Below, piece after piece: positions 42,158 through 51,775 of a stretch of 64,000 bases of DNA. The position numbers and the translations under genes were made by a program. The notes beneath the pieces were generated by a model. The model did not search any database. It worked only from the letters and a program-made list of their open reading frames with translations, and had not been told where the DNA came from. The stretch's first letter is position 1; each line of letters starts with the position of its first letter. Source of the DNA: Clostridium sp. KNHs205 (GTDB lineage Bacteria > Bacillota > Clostridia > Lachnospirales > Lachnospiraceae); contig NZ_JNLE01000003.1 in assembly GCF_000702945.1 (NCBI RefSeq), positions 1,597,501 through 1,661,500 of the forward strand, read 5' to 3'.

Positions 42158-42185
42158 ATTATACAGAGATAAAGGAGGAAGCATC

Positions 42186-42482
42186 ATGAATGCAAGCGTA
42201 GCAATCCAGGTATTGCCTCACGTAAACAGCGATGAGGAAGTTATCAGAGTAGTAGACGAGGTTATCGATTATATCAAAAGCACCGGCTTAAAATATTATG
42301 TTGGTCCCTGTGAAACAGCCATAGAAGGGGATTATGAAGAGCTGATGGAAATCGTTAAGAATTGTCAGTACATAGCAATAAAGGCAGGCTGCCCTAAAGT
42401 TGCAGCTTATGTAAAAATAACATTTGCACCGGAGGGTGGTGTACTTACCATTGACCAGAAAGTTACAAAACATCATCAATAA
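42186..42482 (+). CDS. Thiamine-binding protein (MTH1187/YkoF-like)
   Basis: 98 aa, PF01910 ferredoxin-like fold: ASVAIQVLPHVNSDEEVIRVVDEVI, then KYYVGPCETAIEGDYEELM. Cytoplasmic, no signal. Family knowledge: YkoF-type proteins bind thiamine or its pyrimidine part and occur in thiamine transport operons. First gene behind the TPP riboswitch, with AAAGGAGG before ATG 42186. Its 3' end overlaps the next gene. Confidence 0.92.
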   Translation: MNASVAIQVLPHVNSDEEVIRVVDEVIDYIKSTGLKYYVGPCETAIEGDYEELMEIVKNCQYIAIKAGCPKVAAYVKITFAPEGGVLTIDQKVTKHHQ

Positions 42483-43278
42483 AATATCGCCTGCATTTGC
42501 AATAGTAGCCATTCTTCTTCTTTGGCAGTTATTGTCTGCCGGTGGAATCATACCTAAATTTATGCTTCCCTCACCAAGTGAGGTGGTAAAAGCATTTATA
42601 GGAGACTTTGCCCTGTTAATGGCTCATGCAAGGACAACACTGGCGGAGGCTTTTTTAGGACTTACCTTTGGAATCCTGCTTGGATTCTTTGTTGCGGTTA
42701 TTATGGATCGGTTCCTGATTGCCTATAAGGCAATCTATCCCGTACTGATTATAACCCAGACAGTACCAACCGTAGCGATTGCACCACTTTTGGTGTTATG
42801 GCTGGGGTATGGAATATTGCCTAAGATTACTTTAATTATTATAACCTCCTTTTTCCCCATAACCATTGGTTTACTGGATGGTTTTCGTGCTGCGGATAAG
42901 GATGCCCTAAATCTGTTAAGAGCTATGGGAGCAAGTAAATTTCAAAGCTTTTTACATATCAAGCTGCCAGGTGCCATACCCCATTTCTTTTCAAGCCTAA
43001 GGATATCCGTATCCTATTCCATTATAGGAGCGGTTGTTGCAGAATGGCTTGGAGGTTTCAGCGGACTTGGTGTATATATGACAAGGGTAAGAAAATCCTA
43101 TTCCTACGATAAAATGTTTGCGGTAATATTTTTTATCTCATTTATCAGCCTTCTGTTAATGTTTGGAGTTACTATGCTGCAAAAAGCGGTTACCCCCTGG
43201 GACAGAGAAGAGAAGCCGGGTAAAATCCTTAGAGATAATATCAAATACAACAAACGCAAAAGTAAACCTAATGTATAG
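42451..43278 (+). CDS. thiX: Thiamine-precursor ABC transporter permease (ThiX-like)
   Basis: About 275 aa, six membrane helices, SsuC/TauC-type permease (PF00528), with the family opening LLWQLLSAGGIIPKFMLPSPSEV and EAA loop DALNLLRAMGASKFQSFLHIKLP. The start is uncertain: no ATG fits, so I use TTG 42451 by comparison with homologues; GTG 42436 or 42439 lie right at the ribosome site GGAGG (42431-42435). Overlaps the thiamine-binding gene by about 30 bp, which implies translational coupling. Works with the lipoprotein at 43378 and ATPase at 44475. Confidence 0.85.
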   Translation: MTRKLQNIINKISPAFAIVAILLLWQLLSAGGIIPKFMLPSPSEVVKAFIGDFALLMAHARTTLAEAFLGLTFGILLGFFVAVIMDRFLIAYKAIYPVLIITQTVPTVAIAPLLVLWLGYGILPKITLIIITSFFPITIGLLDGFRAADKDALNLLRAMGASKFQSFLHIKLPGAIPHFFSSLRISVSYSIIGAVVAEWLGGFSGLGVYMTRVRKSYSYDKMFAVIFFISFISLLLMFGVTMLQKAVTPWDREEKPGKILRDNIKYNKRKSKPNV

Positions 43279-43311
43279 GTTATATTAAAAGGATAACCAG
43301 ACAGAAAGAAG

Positions 43312-43376
43312 GTTGAAGCTGTTATCAAACTTCAACTTCATGATGAAACGTGTGCCAGGCACACAGATGGGAGTTT
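43312..43376 (+). promoter_or_regulatory. Structured leader element D before the thiY-like gene
   Basis: GTTGAAG (43312-43318) pairs with CTTCAAC (43330-43336). Loop bases ATCA (43324-43327) can pair with TGAT (43341-43344), a weaker pseudoknot than in copies A-C. The hairpin GTGTGCC-A-GGCACAC (43350-43364) and AGATGGGAG follow, nearly identical to element A. It lies inside an operon, which argues for translational or RNA-stability control rather than initiation. Confidence 0.45.
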
Positions 43377-43377
43377 T

Positions 43378-44397
43378 ATGAAAAAGAAAATACTAGCAGT
43401 TGCTTTATGCCTGTCCTTATTAACAGCAGGCCTTTCAGCCTGCAGCAAAGATGCAGGCAAAAACAGTGAGGACGCCAATGCCTCCGGTGACAGCCTTAAA
43501 AAGGTAAGAATCGTTCTTGACTGGACACCCAATACCAATCATACCGGTCTGTATGTAGCTGATAAACTTGGATACTTTACAGAGGCCGGACTGGACGTTG
43601 AAATCATGCAGCCACCGGAAGGAAGTACTACTTCTTTGGTAGGAGCCGGCGGAGCGGAGTTCGGTATTTCCTTTCAGGATACCTTGGCACCAGCTTATGC
43701 AACCGACAGCCCTATTCCGGTTACGGCAGTAGCAGCGATTATCCAGCATAATACCTCCGGAATTATATCTCCCAAGGAGCTGGGGATTGATTCCCCCAAG
43801 AAGCTGGAAGGGCATTCTTATGCAACCTGGGATTCCCCAATTGAGCTTGCCATTATCAAGAAGATAGTGGAGGATGACGGCGGTAATTACGATAAAATCA
43901 AGCTGATTCCAAATACGGTATCTGACGTTGTTACAGCACTTCAGACAGATATCGAATCTGTATGGGTATATTATGCATGGGATGGTATCGCTACAAAAAT
44001 AGCCGGTCTTGAGACAAATTATCTTAATTTTGCTGATTACGGCACAGAGTTGGATTATTACAGCCCTGTTATTATAGCAAATGATGAATTTCTGAAAAAT
44101 GATCCTGACACGACTAAGAAGTTCCTGGCAGCTGTCAAAAAAGGCTATGAATATGCTATTGCAGAGCCTGAAAAAGCAGCGGATATTCTTGTAGAAGCGG
44201 TTCCGGAACTTGATAAAGCACTTGTTACAGAAAGCCAGAAGTGGCTGGCAGATCAATATAAAGCTGAGGTTACCCAATGGGGATATATAGATAAAGCCAG
44301 ATGGGATGGCTTCTATAAATGGTTATTTGACAACAGCCTGATTGAAAAAGAAATACCTTCAGGCACAGGTTTCTCCAATGACTATTTAGCGGAGTAA
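43378..44397 (+). CDS. thiY: Pyrimidine-precursor binding lipoprotein, ThiY-like (NMT1/THI5 family)
   Basis: 339 aa. The signal peptide ends in a lipobox-like LSAC with Cys22. An NMT1/THI5-like domain follows: VLDWTPNTNHTGLYVADKLGYF, MQPPEGSTTSLVGAGGAEFGI, and AAIIQHNTSGI. Family knowledge: ThiY binds formylaminopyrimidine, a thiamine degradation product salvaged through HMP. Context (TPP riboswitch, ThiX, ThiZ) agrees. No tenA or ylmB for processing lies in the window. Confidence 0.92.
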   Translation: MKKKILAVALCLSLLTAGLSACSKDAGKNSEDANASGDSLKKVRIVLDWTPNTNHTGLYVADKLGYFTEAGLDVEIMQPPEGSTTSLVGAGGAEFGISFQDTLAPAYATDSPIPVTAVAAIIQHNTSGIISPKELGIDSPKKLEGHSYATWDSPIELAIIKKIVEDDGGNYDKIKLIPNTVSDVVTALQTDIESVWVYYAWDGIATKIAGLETNYLNFADYGTELDYYSPVIIANDEFLKNDPDTTKKFLAAVKKGYEYAIAEPEKAADILVEAVPELDKALVTESQKWLADQYKAEVTQWGYIDKARWDGFYKWLFDNSLIEKEIPSGTGFSNDYLAE

Positions 44398-44474
44398 GGA
44401 AATAAGTTGGTATGCACTGGTACGCAGTTAAAATATATGCGTAAAGGTAGGTGCAGAAATGAGGTTAAACAGCC

Positions 44475-45224
44475 GTGGATAAATTAACAGCCAGCAATAT
44501 CAGCGTAAGCTATGGCAGCAATAAAATTATTGAAAATATATCCTTAAGACTCCAGCAAGGTGAAATAGTCAGCCTTCTTGGAGTAAGCGGTGTAGGAAAG
44601 ACTACTTTATTTAATGTATTATCCGGTCTTTTGGTGCCGGAGGAAGGCAGCATAACCCTGGATGGGGAGGATATTACAGGGAAAACCGGAAAGCTAAGTT
44701 ATATGCTTCAAAAAGATATGCTTCTTCCTTTTAAGACCATTGTAGATAATGTAGCATTACCTCTTGTCATTAAAGGGGAGAAGAGGAAGCTGGCAAGGGA
44801 AAAGGCATCAGCACTTTTTGAGGAATTTGGGCTTGAAGGTACTCAGTTAAAATACCCCAGGCAGTTATCCGGCGGTATGAGACAAAGAGCAGCGCTTCTG
44901 CGTACATATCTGTTTTCAGATCAGGTAGCTTTGCTGGATGAGCCCTTTAGTGCTCTGGATACCATAACCAAGAGCAATATGCATGAATGGTATCTTCAGG
45001 TAATGGAAAACATTAAACTATCTACACTTTTTATAACCCATGACATCGATGAGGCCATACTGTTATCAGACCGTGTATATGTTATGACCGGTAAACCTGG
45101 GCATATTTCCGAGGAGCTTGTGATTGACAGTGAAAGACCCCGGGGAGAAGAATTCCTTGTAAGTGATGAATTCATACGTTATAAGAAACACATTAATATG
45201 ATTTTAAAGAAAAGCAGGGAGTAA
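44475..45224 (+). CDS. thiZ: ABC transporter ATPase, ThiZ-like
   Basis: 249 aa with Walker A GVSGVGKTT, signature LSGGMRQRAALLR, Walker B VALLDEPFSALD and switch His in FITHDIDEA. SsuB/TauB-type nucleotide-binding subunit that powers the ThiXY system. It starts with GTG at 44475, about 80 bp after thiY, with GAGG further upstream. Last gene of the operon, followed by a terminator. Confidence 0.92.
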   Translation: MDKLTASNISVSYGSNKIIENISLRLQQGEIVSLLGVSGVGKTTLFNVLSGLLVPEEGSITLDGEDITGKTGKLSYMLQKDMLLPFKTIVDNVALPLVIKGEKRKLAREKASALFEEFGLEGTQLKYPRQLSGGMRQRAALLRTYLFSDQVALLDEPFSALDTITKSNMHEWYLQVMENIKLSTLFITHDIDEAILLSDRVYVMTGKPGHISEELVIDSERPRGEEFLVSDEFIRYKKHINMILKKSRE

Positions 45225-45235
45225 TTTCTAATAAA

Positions 45236-45287
45236 GAGATGCACCACCGGAACCCAGAGCTGGAATCCGGCAGGGCATCCTTTTTTT
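45236..45287 (+). terminator. Terminator of the thiamine operon
   Basis: GATGC plus CCGGA pair with TCCGG plus GCATC, followed by seven T. Confidence 0.85.
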
Positions 45288-45537
45288 GTAAAAGAATTTG
45301 TTTTGAATTATATATAATTCCTCTAACAATAGTGAATCAGACAGTAAAAACTGGTTAGTATATAGATAATTATGTTGGTGTATATAGGTAATTATTACTA
45401 TGCTCAAAATCATGAAAAATGTCGAAAAAGAGTAAAGTTAGATACTTTTATTTAAGAAATAATATTTACAGATAAGATAAATAAGATATAATAAGAGTGT
45501 AGCCATACACTTTATGAAATACAGTGGAGTTTAGTAA
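45288..45537. other. AT-rich intergenic region
   Basis: Nothing recognised before the AI-2E-type gene; no strong ribosome site ahead of its ATG. Confidence 0.4.
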
Positions 45538-46659
45538 ATGAAAAAACCTTTGATCTATGTAAAGATTCTCGTTAATGTACTCCTATTTCTTCTGGGAGTA
45601 TTGGCTGTTGTATTTTTACTTCCGAAACTATTGGGTTTCTTTATGCCTTTCGTCATTGGATTTGTCGTATCTGTCATTGCAAATCCTTTGGTCAAATTCC
45701 TTGAAAAACGTGTAAAGATAGTCCGTAAACACAGTTCTGCTATTATTATTATATTGGTAATCGGTGCGGTAGTAGGCGCTATTTATGCCCTGGCAAGTGT
45801 ACTGGTAAAAGAAGTTACCAATTTGATTCAAGACTTCCCGAATATTTATACCAGCCTGGAACAGCAATTTAATACTATATCCGTCAAGCTTTCTGGTATT
45901 TATGATCTGTTGCCTCTGAGTGCCAGAAACATGCTGGATAATATAGGAAGCAACATCACTAACTATGCAACCCAATTTATGTCTGAGAGCAGTGACCTTA
46001 ACATTAGTGAAGCCGGTAGTTACGCCAAGAACGTTCTTGATGTACTTTTATATGCCATTGTAACAATTATGTCTGCCTATTTCTTTATTGCAGAAAGAGA
46101 TAACCTGGCTGCTCTTGTACATCGTTTTACACCTGTTTCCCTGATAAAAAGCTATAACTTAATCGTTTCCAATTTTAAATCTGCCGTAGGCGGATATTTC
46201 AAGGCACAGTTTAAGATCATGCTGGTGATTACCATAATCATGTTCGTGGGGTTTGAAATCATTAAGGTAAGATATTCTTTTCTATTTGCCTTATTGATAG
46301 CATTTCTTGATTTCCTGCCTTTTTTCGGAACCGGAGCTGTAATCTGGCCCTGGGCTCTGATTGAAATCCTGTCCGGCAATTATTTCAGGGCGGTTATGCT
46401 TTTAATCATCTATTTGGTATGCCTTATCGTAAAACAGGTATTGCAGCCTAAAATGGTAGGAGACAGCGTTGGTATCAGTCCCTTTTCAACGTTGATATTT
46501 ATGTTTATCGGATATCGTTTATTAGGTGTTCTTGGAATGATTATTGGTATACCCATTGGTATGATTATTATTAATTTTTATAAAGCGGGTATGTTCGATA
46601 ATATTATAAAGGGTTTTAGAATTATCATAAAGGACATTAACGACTTTCGAAAAATGTAA
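45538..46659 (+). CDS. AI-2E family transporter (YtvI/PerM-like)
   Basis: 373 aa, about seven membrane helices with an amphipathic soluble region (about 95-160), PF01594. The diagnostic helices FLFALLIAFLDFLPFFGTGAVIWPWAL and LIVKQVLQPKMVGDSVGISPF are present. Family knowledge: some members export AI-2, others are Na+/H+ antiporters or sporulation-linked YtvI proteins, so a specific role cannot be assigned. Single gene. Confidence 0.92.
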   Translation: MKKPLIYVKILVNVLLFLLGVLAVVFLLPKLLGFFMPFVIGFVVSVIANPLVKFLEKRVKIVRKHSSAIIIILVIGAVVGAIYALASVLVKEVTNLIQDFPNIYTSLEQQFNTISVKLSGIYDLLPLSARNMLDNIGSNITNYATQFMSESSDLNISEAGSYAKNVLDVLLYAIVTIMSAYFFIAERDNLAALVHRFTPVSLIKSYNLIVSNFKSAVGGYFKAQFKIMLVITIIMFVGFEIIKVRYSFLFALLIAFLDFLPFFGTGAVIWPWALIEILSGNYFRAVMLLIIYLVCLIVKQVLQPKMVGDSVGISPFSTLIFMFIGYRLLGVLGMIIGIPIGMIIINFYKAGMFDNIIKGFRIIIKDINDFRKM

Positions 46660-47025
46660 TAATAATTCAGCTTTTATTTTAAAAATTCTTTTTTAGATTT
46701 TTATAAGAAAAGGCGTAAAATGTAAATAAGTATAAAAAAATAGCAAATAATACAAGAAATATGTTGACCGGTAGTAAAAAATTGTATTATAGTAGGTATT
46801 ATAGAAATTGTAAATTATATACACATGTTTTATTCCGTATTGCTATCCAATCATTAAAGTTATTAAAATGCAAGGGTTATGAACACACTGGATAATAACT
46901 CCACAATCACGCAGAAAAGAAATTCCGGTGTGTTAAAGTACAAATAGATAATTATGCTATTATTATTTTCGGATGAACTTAGATGAGAGGAGTCTTGGGG
47001 AAAATTATACGAAAGGGGATAAACT
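46660..47025. other. AT-rich intergenic region with possible promoter
   Basis: TTGACC at 46764-46769 followed by a TATTAT region could start a transcript more than 200 bases ahead of the next gene. No RNA family recognised in that leader. Confidence 0.35.
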
Positions 47026-47817
47026 ATGAGTGAAAACAAAGTGCAAAGTCAAGAAAATGCTATTGTTACTTCTGGTGAGATACGAACGATTTTACAGGAT
47101 TTTTGCATAGGAAAAAAACCTCTTGCTAAATTATTAGGCTGGGGCGAAACCACCATAATAAGATACATTGAAGGTGATATACCTACTGCGGAGTATTCCG
47201 GTAAACTCAAAAATATCGTTGAAGATCCGGTATATTACTATGAATTGTTGCTTGAAAACAAGGATAATCTGACCAATGTAGCCTATCGCAAGACAATGCA
47301 GGCAGTCCTTGAGAAAATGACAGAGCGCAAGATTAACTTAATAGCCCAATACATGATATACTACACCCAGGGCGATCTGTCCCCAGGCTATACCCAATGG
47401 CTTTTGTATTATGCGCAGGGTTTCTTCCTGGCGCTATACGAAAGAGAGTTATTTGAAGATGATTTTAGCGTAAATGGTGAGAATGCACCATACATTTCTT
47501 TATACAATAGTATGAAAAAACATGGTATTAATATTTTTGAGGTTCCTGTTAACCGGTTGACAGAAATGGAGAAGAACCTTATAAATAAGGTGCTTGACAC
47601 CTTCTGCTGGTATGGACCTAAGACTCTTAAAGTTTTGGCGGCTCATGAGAGGGCCAATTATCGAATTTCCAGAGATAAAGAAGGAAAGAGGATCATAGCA
47701 AAAGAGCTGATTAAAAATCAATTCAAGGATATTATGACGATATATGGGATACGCAGTTTAAATGATATACATAAATATCCGGATGGGAAGTTCAGGGAAA
47801 TCAGAGGGATATCGTAG
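47026..47817 (+). CDS. Panacea/SocA-domain protein with N-terminal HTH (antitoxin-like)
   Basis: 263 aa. Residues 15-60 form an HTH of the type in MqsA/HigA-like regulators (IGKKPLAKLLGWGETTIIRYIEG). Residues about 100-225 match the Panacea (DUF4065/SocA) domain (LIAQYMIYYTQGDLSPGYTQWLLYYAQGFFLALY). Family knowledge: Panacea proteins are modular antitoxins paired with many toxins, but many occur alone as regulators. No toxin ORF was found next to it: upstream is an intergenic gap, downstream a long hairpin element. GAAAGGGG before ATG 47026. Confidence 0.85.
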   Translation: MSENKVQSQENAIVTSGEIRTILQDFCIGKKPLAKLLGWGETTIIRYIEGDIPTAEYSGKLKNIVEDPVYYYELLLENKDNLTNVAYRKTMQAVLEKMTERKINLIAQYMIYYTQGDLSPGYTQWLLYYAQGFFLALYERELFEDDFSVNGENAPYISLYNSMKKHGINIFEVPVNRLTEMEKNLINKVLDTFCWYGPKTLKVLAAHERANYRISRDKEGKRIIAKELIKNQFKDIMTIYGIRSLNDIHKYPDGKFREIRGIS

Positions 47818-47844
47818 GAGTTGTTAGTTTTTCTCAAGGGGACG

Positions 47845-48057
47845 GCGCATTGCACAAAACAGAAAGAACTCATGTTTCGATTCCAAGGTATAAGAAGTCC
47901 TAATTCTCTGAATCCTTTGTGCTGGTCATAATGTAAAACAGATAACTCGCTTCGCTCAGACAATCTGTTTTACATTATAGCACAAAGGATTCAGAGAAAA
48001 GGACTTCTAATACCTTTCCATAGGCACATTCGTTCTTTCTGTTTTGCACAATTCGCC
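47845..48057. mobile_element. Long imperfect inverted repeat, MITE-like hairpin of about 210 bp
   Basis: Nearly the whole segment folds back on itself. Terminal CAAAACAGAAAGAAC (47855-47869) pairs with its complement near 48031-48046; then AAGGTAT, AGAAGTCC, TCTCTGAATCCTTTGTGCT and ATAATGTAAAACAGAT each pair with matching segments. The central loop holds CTCGCTTCGCTC. No transposase inside. It looks like a non-autonomous palindromic element or a very strong RNA hairpin; target duplication was not seen. Confidence 0.7.
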
Positions 48058-48109
48058 TGAAATCGTATAGAAGTGGCTTCTGAACTTACTAAATGAGGGG
48101 TAGGAGTAT

Positions 48110-48278
48110 TGAGAATAAGAGAGATATTGATAAAAAGAGGATAATAAGAAATGCTGATAAAAAGAGATTAATAAGAAATACTGATAAAAAGTGGTTAATA
48201 AGAGAAATCGATAATAAGAAATTAATAAGAGAAACTGATAATAAGAAATTAATAAGAGGAACTGATAATAAGAAATGA
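48110..48278 (+). repeat. 27-bp tandem repeats, about six degenerate units
   Basis: Units like GATAATAAGAAATTAATAAG recur every 27 bp. They would read as a 9-residue DKKRLIRNT-type repeat on the plus strand, but no ribosome site or recognisable protein supports translation. Confidence 0.75.
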
Positions 48279-48318
48279 TTAAGAGATACATAAAAAAATA
48301 CTTACAAAATAAGGATGT

Positions 48319-48371
48319 AAAAAGAAGCGCACTGTAACCTTTAGAATAAGGGGCACAGGGTGCTTCTTTTT
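48319..48371. terminator. Terminator hairpin
   Basis: AAAAAGAAGC (48319-48328) pairs with GCTTCTTTTT (48362-48371), helped by inner GCACTGT/ACAGGGTGC pairing. It lies just past the end of the convergent DUF2156 gene. Confidence 0.75.
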
Positions 48372-48415
48372 ATGAACAGGTATGGATTATTTGGCTGGAT
48401 AATAAAGGTAATTGC

Positions 48416-49348
48416 TTATTTATCCGTGTTGAAATTACGTTGGTAGATGTGATATTTCGTTTCCAGTTTGATGGGCTGATAGGATAGTTTGGCTTTACGC
48501 AGGCCTTCCTGTCCAAGATCATCCTCTCTGTTTACAATCTCTGCTTCCGGAAAGGCATGTATCAGAAACTGCTGGTTTATGAAATTATACAGACCGGGAA
48601 TATTAATATTGGCTTTTTCAATATGGATAAAGGCACATTTAATATCCGGTGCATAACTGCCAATGGTATAGGCCTCCAGATTTCCGTCTACATATACACC
48701 ACCGATGCTGCAATCCACAAAACCGCAATATTTGAATAAACGGTGTATTCCGTTTTCTTCGCTTCGCATACTGCCATGCTTATCTTCGTATTCTCTGTTA
48801 TCCAGCCATCTGTCATGGAAACTCTGAATTTCTTCCACATTAGAACAATCCAGGGTGCGGTATTCATATCTGCCATCATAGTTCTTCAAGAATGAATTCA
48901 GATGGTTTTTCTTCTTATGATAGGCTTTACCGCTGAGAGTACGTAACTTAGCTGCATCATAGAGATAATCATGATTATCTCTGCAGTTCTCAATTTCAAA
49001 TTCTTCTTCAAATCCCGGTAGGGTCTTTAATGCAGTAAGAAAAGTTTCATCAATAAGATACATGTTTAACGGTTTGTTAAGCTCTTTATTCCAGTGTTCT
49101 TTGATTTCCTGAAATACGGCAGGTATGTCAGCTTCTTTGCATAAAGGCATCATAGGACTTGTCTTGTCTTCCGTCATTATAACGCACATCATATATTGGT
49201 CATTCCGGTAGTAATGGGTATTGTAGAATTCTTCCCAGATAAACTGGTTTACCGGCTGTCGTTCAGAGATGTAAACCGGTCTCAGGTTGGAATAGGATTC
49301 CAATCTGAGACAGTCTGCTATCGTTAATTTGTTAAATTCAATTCCCAT
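48416..49348 (-). CDS. DUF2156 (LPG_synthase_C-like) protein
   Basis: 310 aa, PF09924-type GNAT-like fold: FNKLTIADCLRLESYSNLRP at the start, KAYHKKKNHLNSFLKNY in the middle, and the C-terminal NREDDLGQEGLRKAKLSYQP. Family knowledge: the domain is the catalytic part of MprF lysyl-phosphatidylglycerol synthase, but standalone clostridial forms have no membrane part and no fixed function. I chose ATG 49348 because AGGAG lies 7 bases upstream; ATG 49354 would sit on top of that site. It lies 43 bp downstream of typA's stop on the same strand... order is typA first, so they may share a transcript. Confidence 0.85.
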   Translation of the reverse strand: MGIEFNKLTIADCLRLESYSNLRPVYISERQPVNQFIWEEFYNTHYYRNDQYMMCVIMTEDKTSPMMPLCKEADIPAVFQEIKEHWNKELNKPLNMYLIDETFLTALKTLPGFEEEFEIENCRDNHDYLYDAAKLRTLSGKAYHKKKNHLNSFLKNYDGRYEYRTLDCSNVEEIQSFHDRWLDNREYEDKHGSMRSEENGIHRLFKYCGFVDCSIGGVYVDGNLEAYTIGSYAPDIKCAFIHIEKANINIPGLYNFINQQFLIHAFPEAEIVNREDDLGQEGLRKAKLSYQPIKLETKYHIYQRNFNTDK

Positions 49349-49390
49349 ATGCATTCTCCTGTAAAGGTAATTCCATTGTGGTAAAAGCTA

Positions 49391-51223
49391 TTATTTTGAA
49401 TTACGTTTAGCTCTCATTCTGAGAGTAGGATCTAATAATTTCTTTCTGATTCTTAAGTTCTGAGGAGTAACCTCTAATAATTCATCAGTATCAATGAATT
49501 CCAGAGCCTGCTCTAAGCTTAAGATTTTTGGAGCCACCAGTTTAAGAGCATCATCGGCACCGGAGGAACGGGTATTCGTAAGCTGTTTTCTCTTGCAGAC
49601 ATTAACTTCGATGTCTTCTGCTTTCGCATTCAGGCCTACTACCATACCGGAGTAAACCTTAACACCGGCTGTTATAAAGAGAATTCCTCTTTCCTGCGCA
49701 TTAAAGAGACCATATGTGATTGCTTCACCGGTTTCGTAAGCAATTAAGGACCCCTGTTTTCTGTACTGGATATCTCCCTTGTAAGGGCCGTAATCTTCAA
49801 ATAAGGTATTGATAATTCCATTACCTTTTGTATCTGTAAGGAATTCGCCTCTGTAACCGATGAGTCCTCTGGAAGGTATTAGGAACTCAAGTCTTGAGTA
49901 TCCGCCGTTTCCGTTAGACATTCCCTGAAGCTCACCTTTACGCTGGCTTAATTTATCGATAACAGCTCCTGTGAATTCTTCCGGTACGTCGATAATAGCG
50001 CGTTCCATTGGCTCCAACTGCTTTCCTTTTTCATCGTAACGATAGAGAACCTCAGCTTTGCTTACTGCAAATTCGTAACCTTCTCTTCGCATATTTTCAA
50101 TAAGAACGGATAAGTGAAGTTCTCCTCTTCCGGATACCTTAAAGCTTTCCGTATTCTCTGTTTCTTCCACACGAAGGCTGACATCTGTATTAAGCTCCCG
50201 TAATAAACGTTCTCTTAAGTGTCTGGAGGTAACGAATTTACCTTCCTGTCCGGCAAGAGGGCTGTCGTTTACAATAAAATGCATTGCGATGGTCGGCTCT
50301 GAGATTTTCTGAAAAGGAATAGCTTGGGGATTCTCAGGAGAGCAGATGGTGTCACCGATATGGATATCAGAAATACCTGAAATCGCAACGATGGAACCGA
50401 TGGAAGCTTCATTTACTTCTACCTTTTTAAGACCCTCAAATTCGTAAAGCTTGCTGATCTTAACTTTCTGGCTCTTATTCGGATCATGGGCATTTACAAG
50501 AACTGCATCCTGATTTACTTTGATGATACCGTTATCAACTTTACCTACACCGATACGGCCAACATATTCATTATAGTCAATGGTGCTGATAAGTACCTGT
50601 GTACTTTCCTCAGGATCACCTTCAGGAGCTGGGATATAATTAATGATAGTCTGGAAAAGGGGTCTCATATTTTCAGGAGACTCCTCTAATTCAAGAATTG
50701 CTACACCGGATTTGGCGGAAGCAAATACAAAAGGACAGTCAAGCTGATCATCAGTAGCATCCAGCTCAATGAAAAGTTCAAGAACTTCATCAATAACTTC
50801 TGCAGGTCTGGCTTCGGGACGGTCTATTTTATTGATACATACAATAACCGGAAGTTCCAGTTCCAAAGCTTTCTTAAGAACGAATTTGGTCTGGGGCATA
50901 GGGCCTTCAAAGGCATCAACTACTAAAACAACACCGTTAACCATCTTAAGCACACGTTCTACTTCGCCGCCGAAGTCAGCATGTCCCGGTGTATCTATAA
51001 TATTAATCTTTACGCCTTCATAAGAAACAGCTGTATTTTTGGAAAGGATAGTAATACCACGTTCTCTTTCAATATCATTAGAGTCCATGACTCTTTCCTG
51101 TACAGCCTGATTGGTGCGGAATACTCCGCTTTGCTTTAAGAGCTCATCAACAAGGGTAGTCTTGCCATGATCAACATGGGCTATGATTGCAATGTTTCTG
51201 ATGTCTTCTCTTTGGATTTTCAT
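49391..51223 (-). CDS. typA: Translational GTPase TypA/BipA
   Basis: 610 aa, full length. GTPase motifs [25 protein letters not shown] and NKIDRPEA are followed by EF-Tu domain 2, EF-G-like domains and the BipA-specific C-terminus ([21 protein letters not shown], then [22 protein letters not shown]). It binds the ribosome and helps 50S assembly and stress or cold adaptation. GAGGT precedes the ATG. The DUF2156 gene lies 42 bp downstream. Confidence 0.97.
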   Translation of the reverse strand: MKIQREDIRNIAIIAHVDHGKTTLVDELLKQSGVFRTNQAVQERVMDSNDIERERGITILSKNTAVSYEGVKINIIDTPGHADFGGEVERVLKMVNGVVLVVDAFEGPMPQTKFVLKKALELELPVIVCINKIDRPEARPAEVIDEVLELFIELDATDDQLDCPFVFASAKSGVAILELEESPENMRPLFQTIINYIPAPEGDPEESTQVLISTIDYNEYVGRIGVGKVDNGIIKVNQDAVLVNAHDPNKSQKVKISKLYEFEGLKKVEVNEASIGSIVAISGISDIHIGDTICSPENPQAIPFQKISEPTIAMHFIVNDSPLAGQEGKFVTSRHLRERLLRELNTDVSLRVEETENTESFKVSGRGELHLSVLIENMRREGYEFAVSKAEVLYRYDEKGKQLEPMERAIIDVPEEFTGAVIDKLSQRKGELQGMSNGNGGYSRLEFLIPSRGLIGYRGEFLTDTKGNGIINTLFEDYGPYKGDIQYRKQGSLIAYETGEAITYGLFNAQERGILFITAGVKVYSGMVVGLNAKAEDIEVNVCKRKQLTNTRSSGADDALKLVAPKILSLEQALEFIDTDELLEVTPQNLRIRKKLLDPTLRMRAKRNSK

Positions 51224-51775
51224 CGTAACCTCTTTCTTGAATGTCCAATCTTATTGATTGGATATTTACTTATTTGACTATTTTCCATCTGTGTTAAGGA
51301 TAACAGATATATCAGGATAGAAAAATAGTCTTCTGTTGTTTTAATATCCGCTTACCTGATTCAATTTTGTCCGGATATTGGTTTATATGATCTTAGACCA
51401 GCTGTTACTGCTGATGCGGCAGAATTTAATTTTACTGTCATAATAGCGATACTATTTCAATAAAATATATAGATTTATAAAAACTATATTAAGCTCAATA
51501 TAAGCAATAACACTCTAACTAAAACATTTTAACATACTACGGGAAATTTACAAGGTATTTCTTTAGAGGGCGGTATTTTCAGCGTTTTGCTTACCCTTTC
51601 ACAACAAATGGAAAAAAACTTATAAAAATTTTTTTGAAAATTGGTTCTAAAACGAATATTACTGTCATACATATAGTATTGGAGAATAATTTTATCTTGA
51701 AGGTCAGGACAATACAATTGGGATACCAATTATAAATTGTACAGAACACGAGTAAAGAGAAGGGAGTCATACGAA
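51224..51775. other. Divergent intergenic region
   Basis: About 550 bp between typA and the OB-fold gene. Mostly AT-rich, no known RNA or repeat recognised; AAGGGAG at its right end is the ribosome site of the next gene. Confidence 0.4.

Noticed and set aside
48007..48291. Minus-strand frame over the tandem repeat and fold-back element
   Set aside because: Low-complexity Tyr/Leu/Ile repeat with no ribosome site; better explained by repeat DNA.
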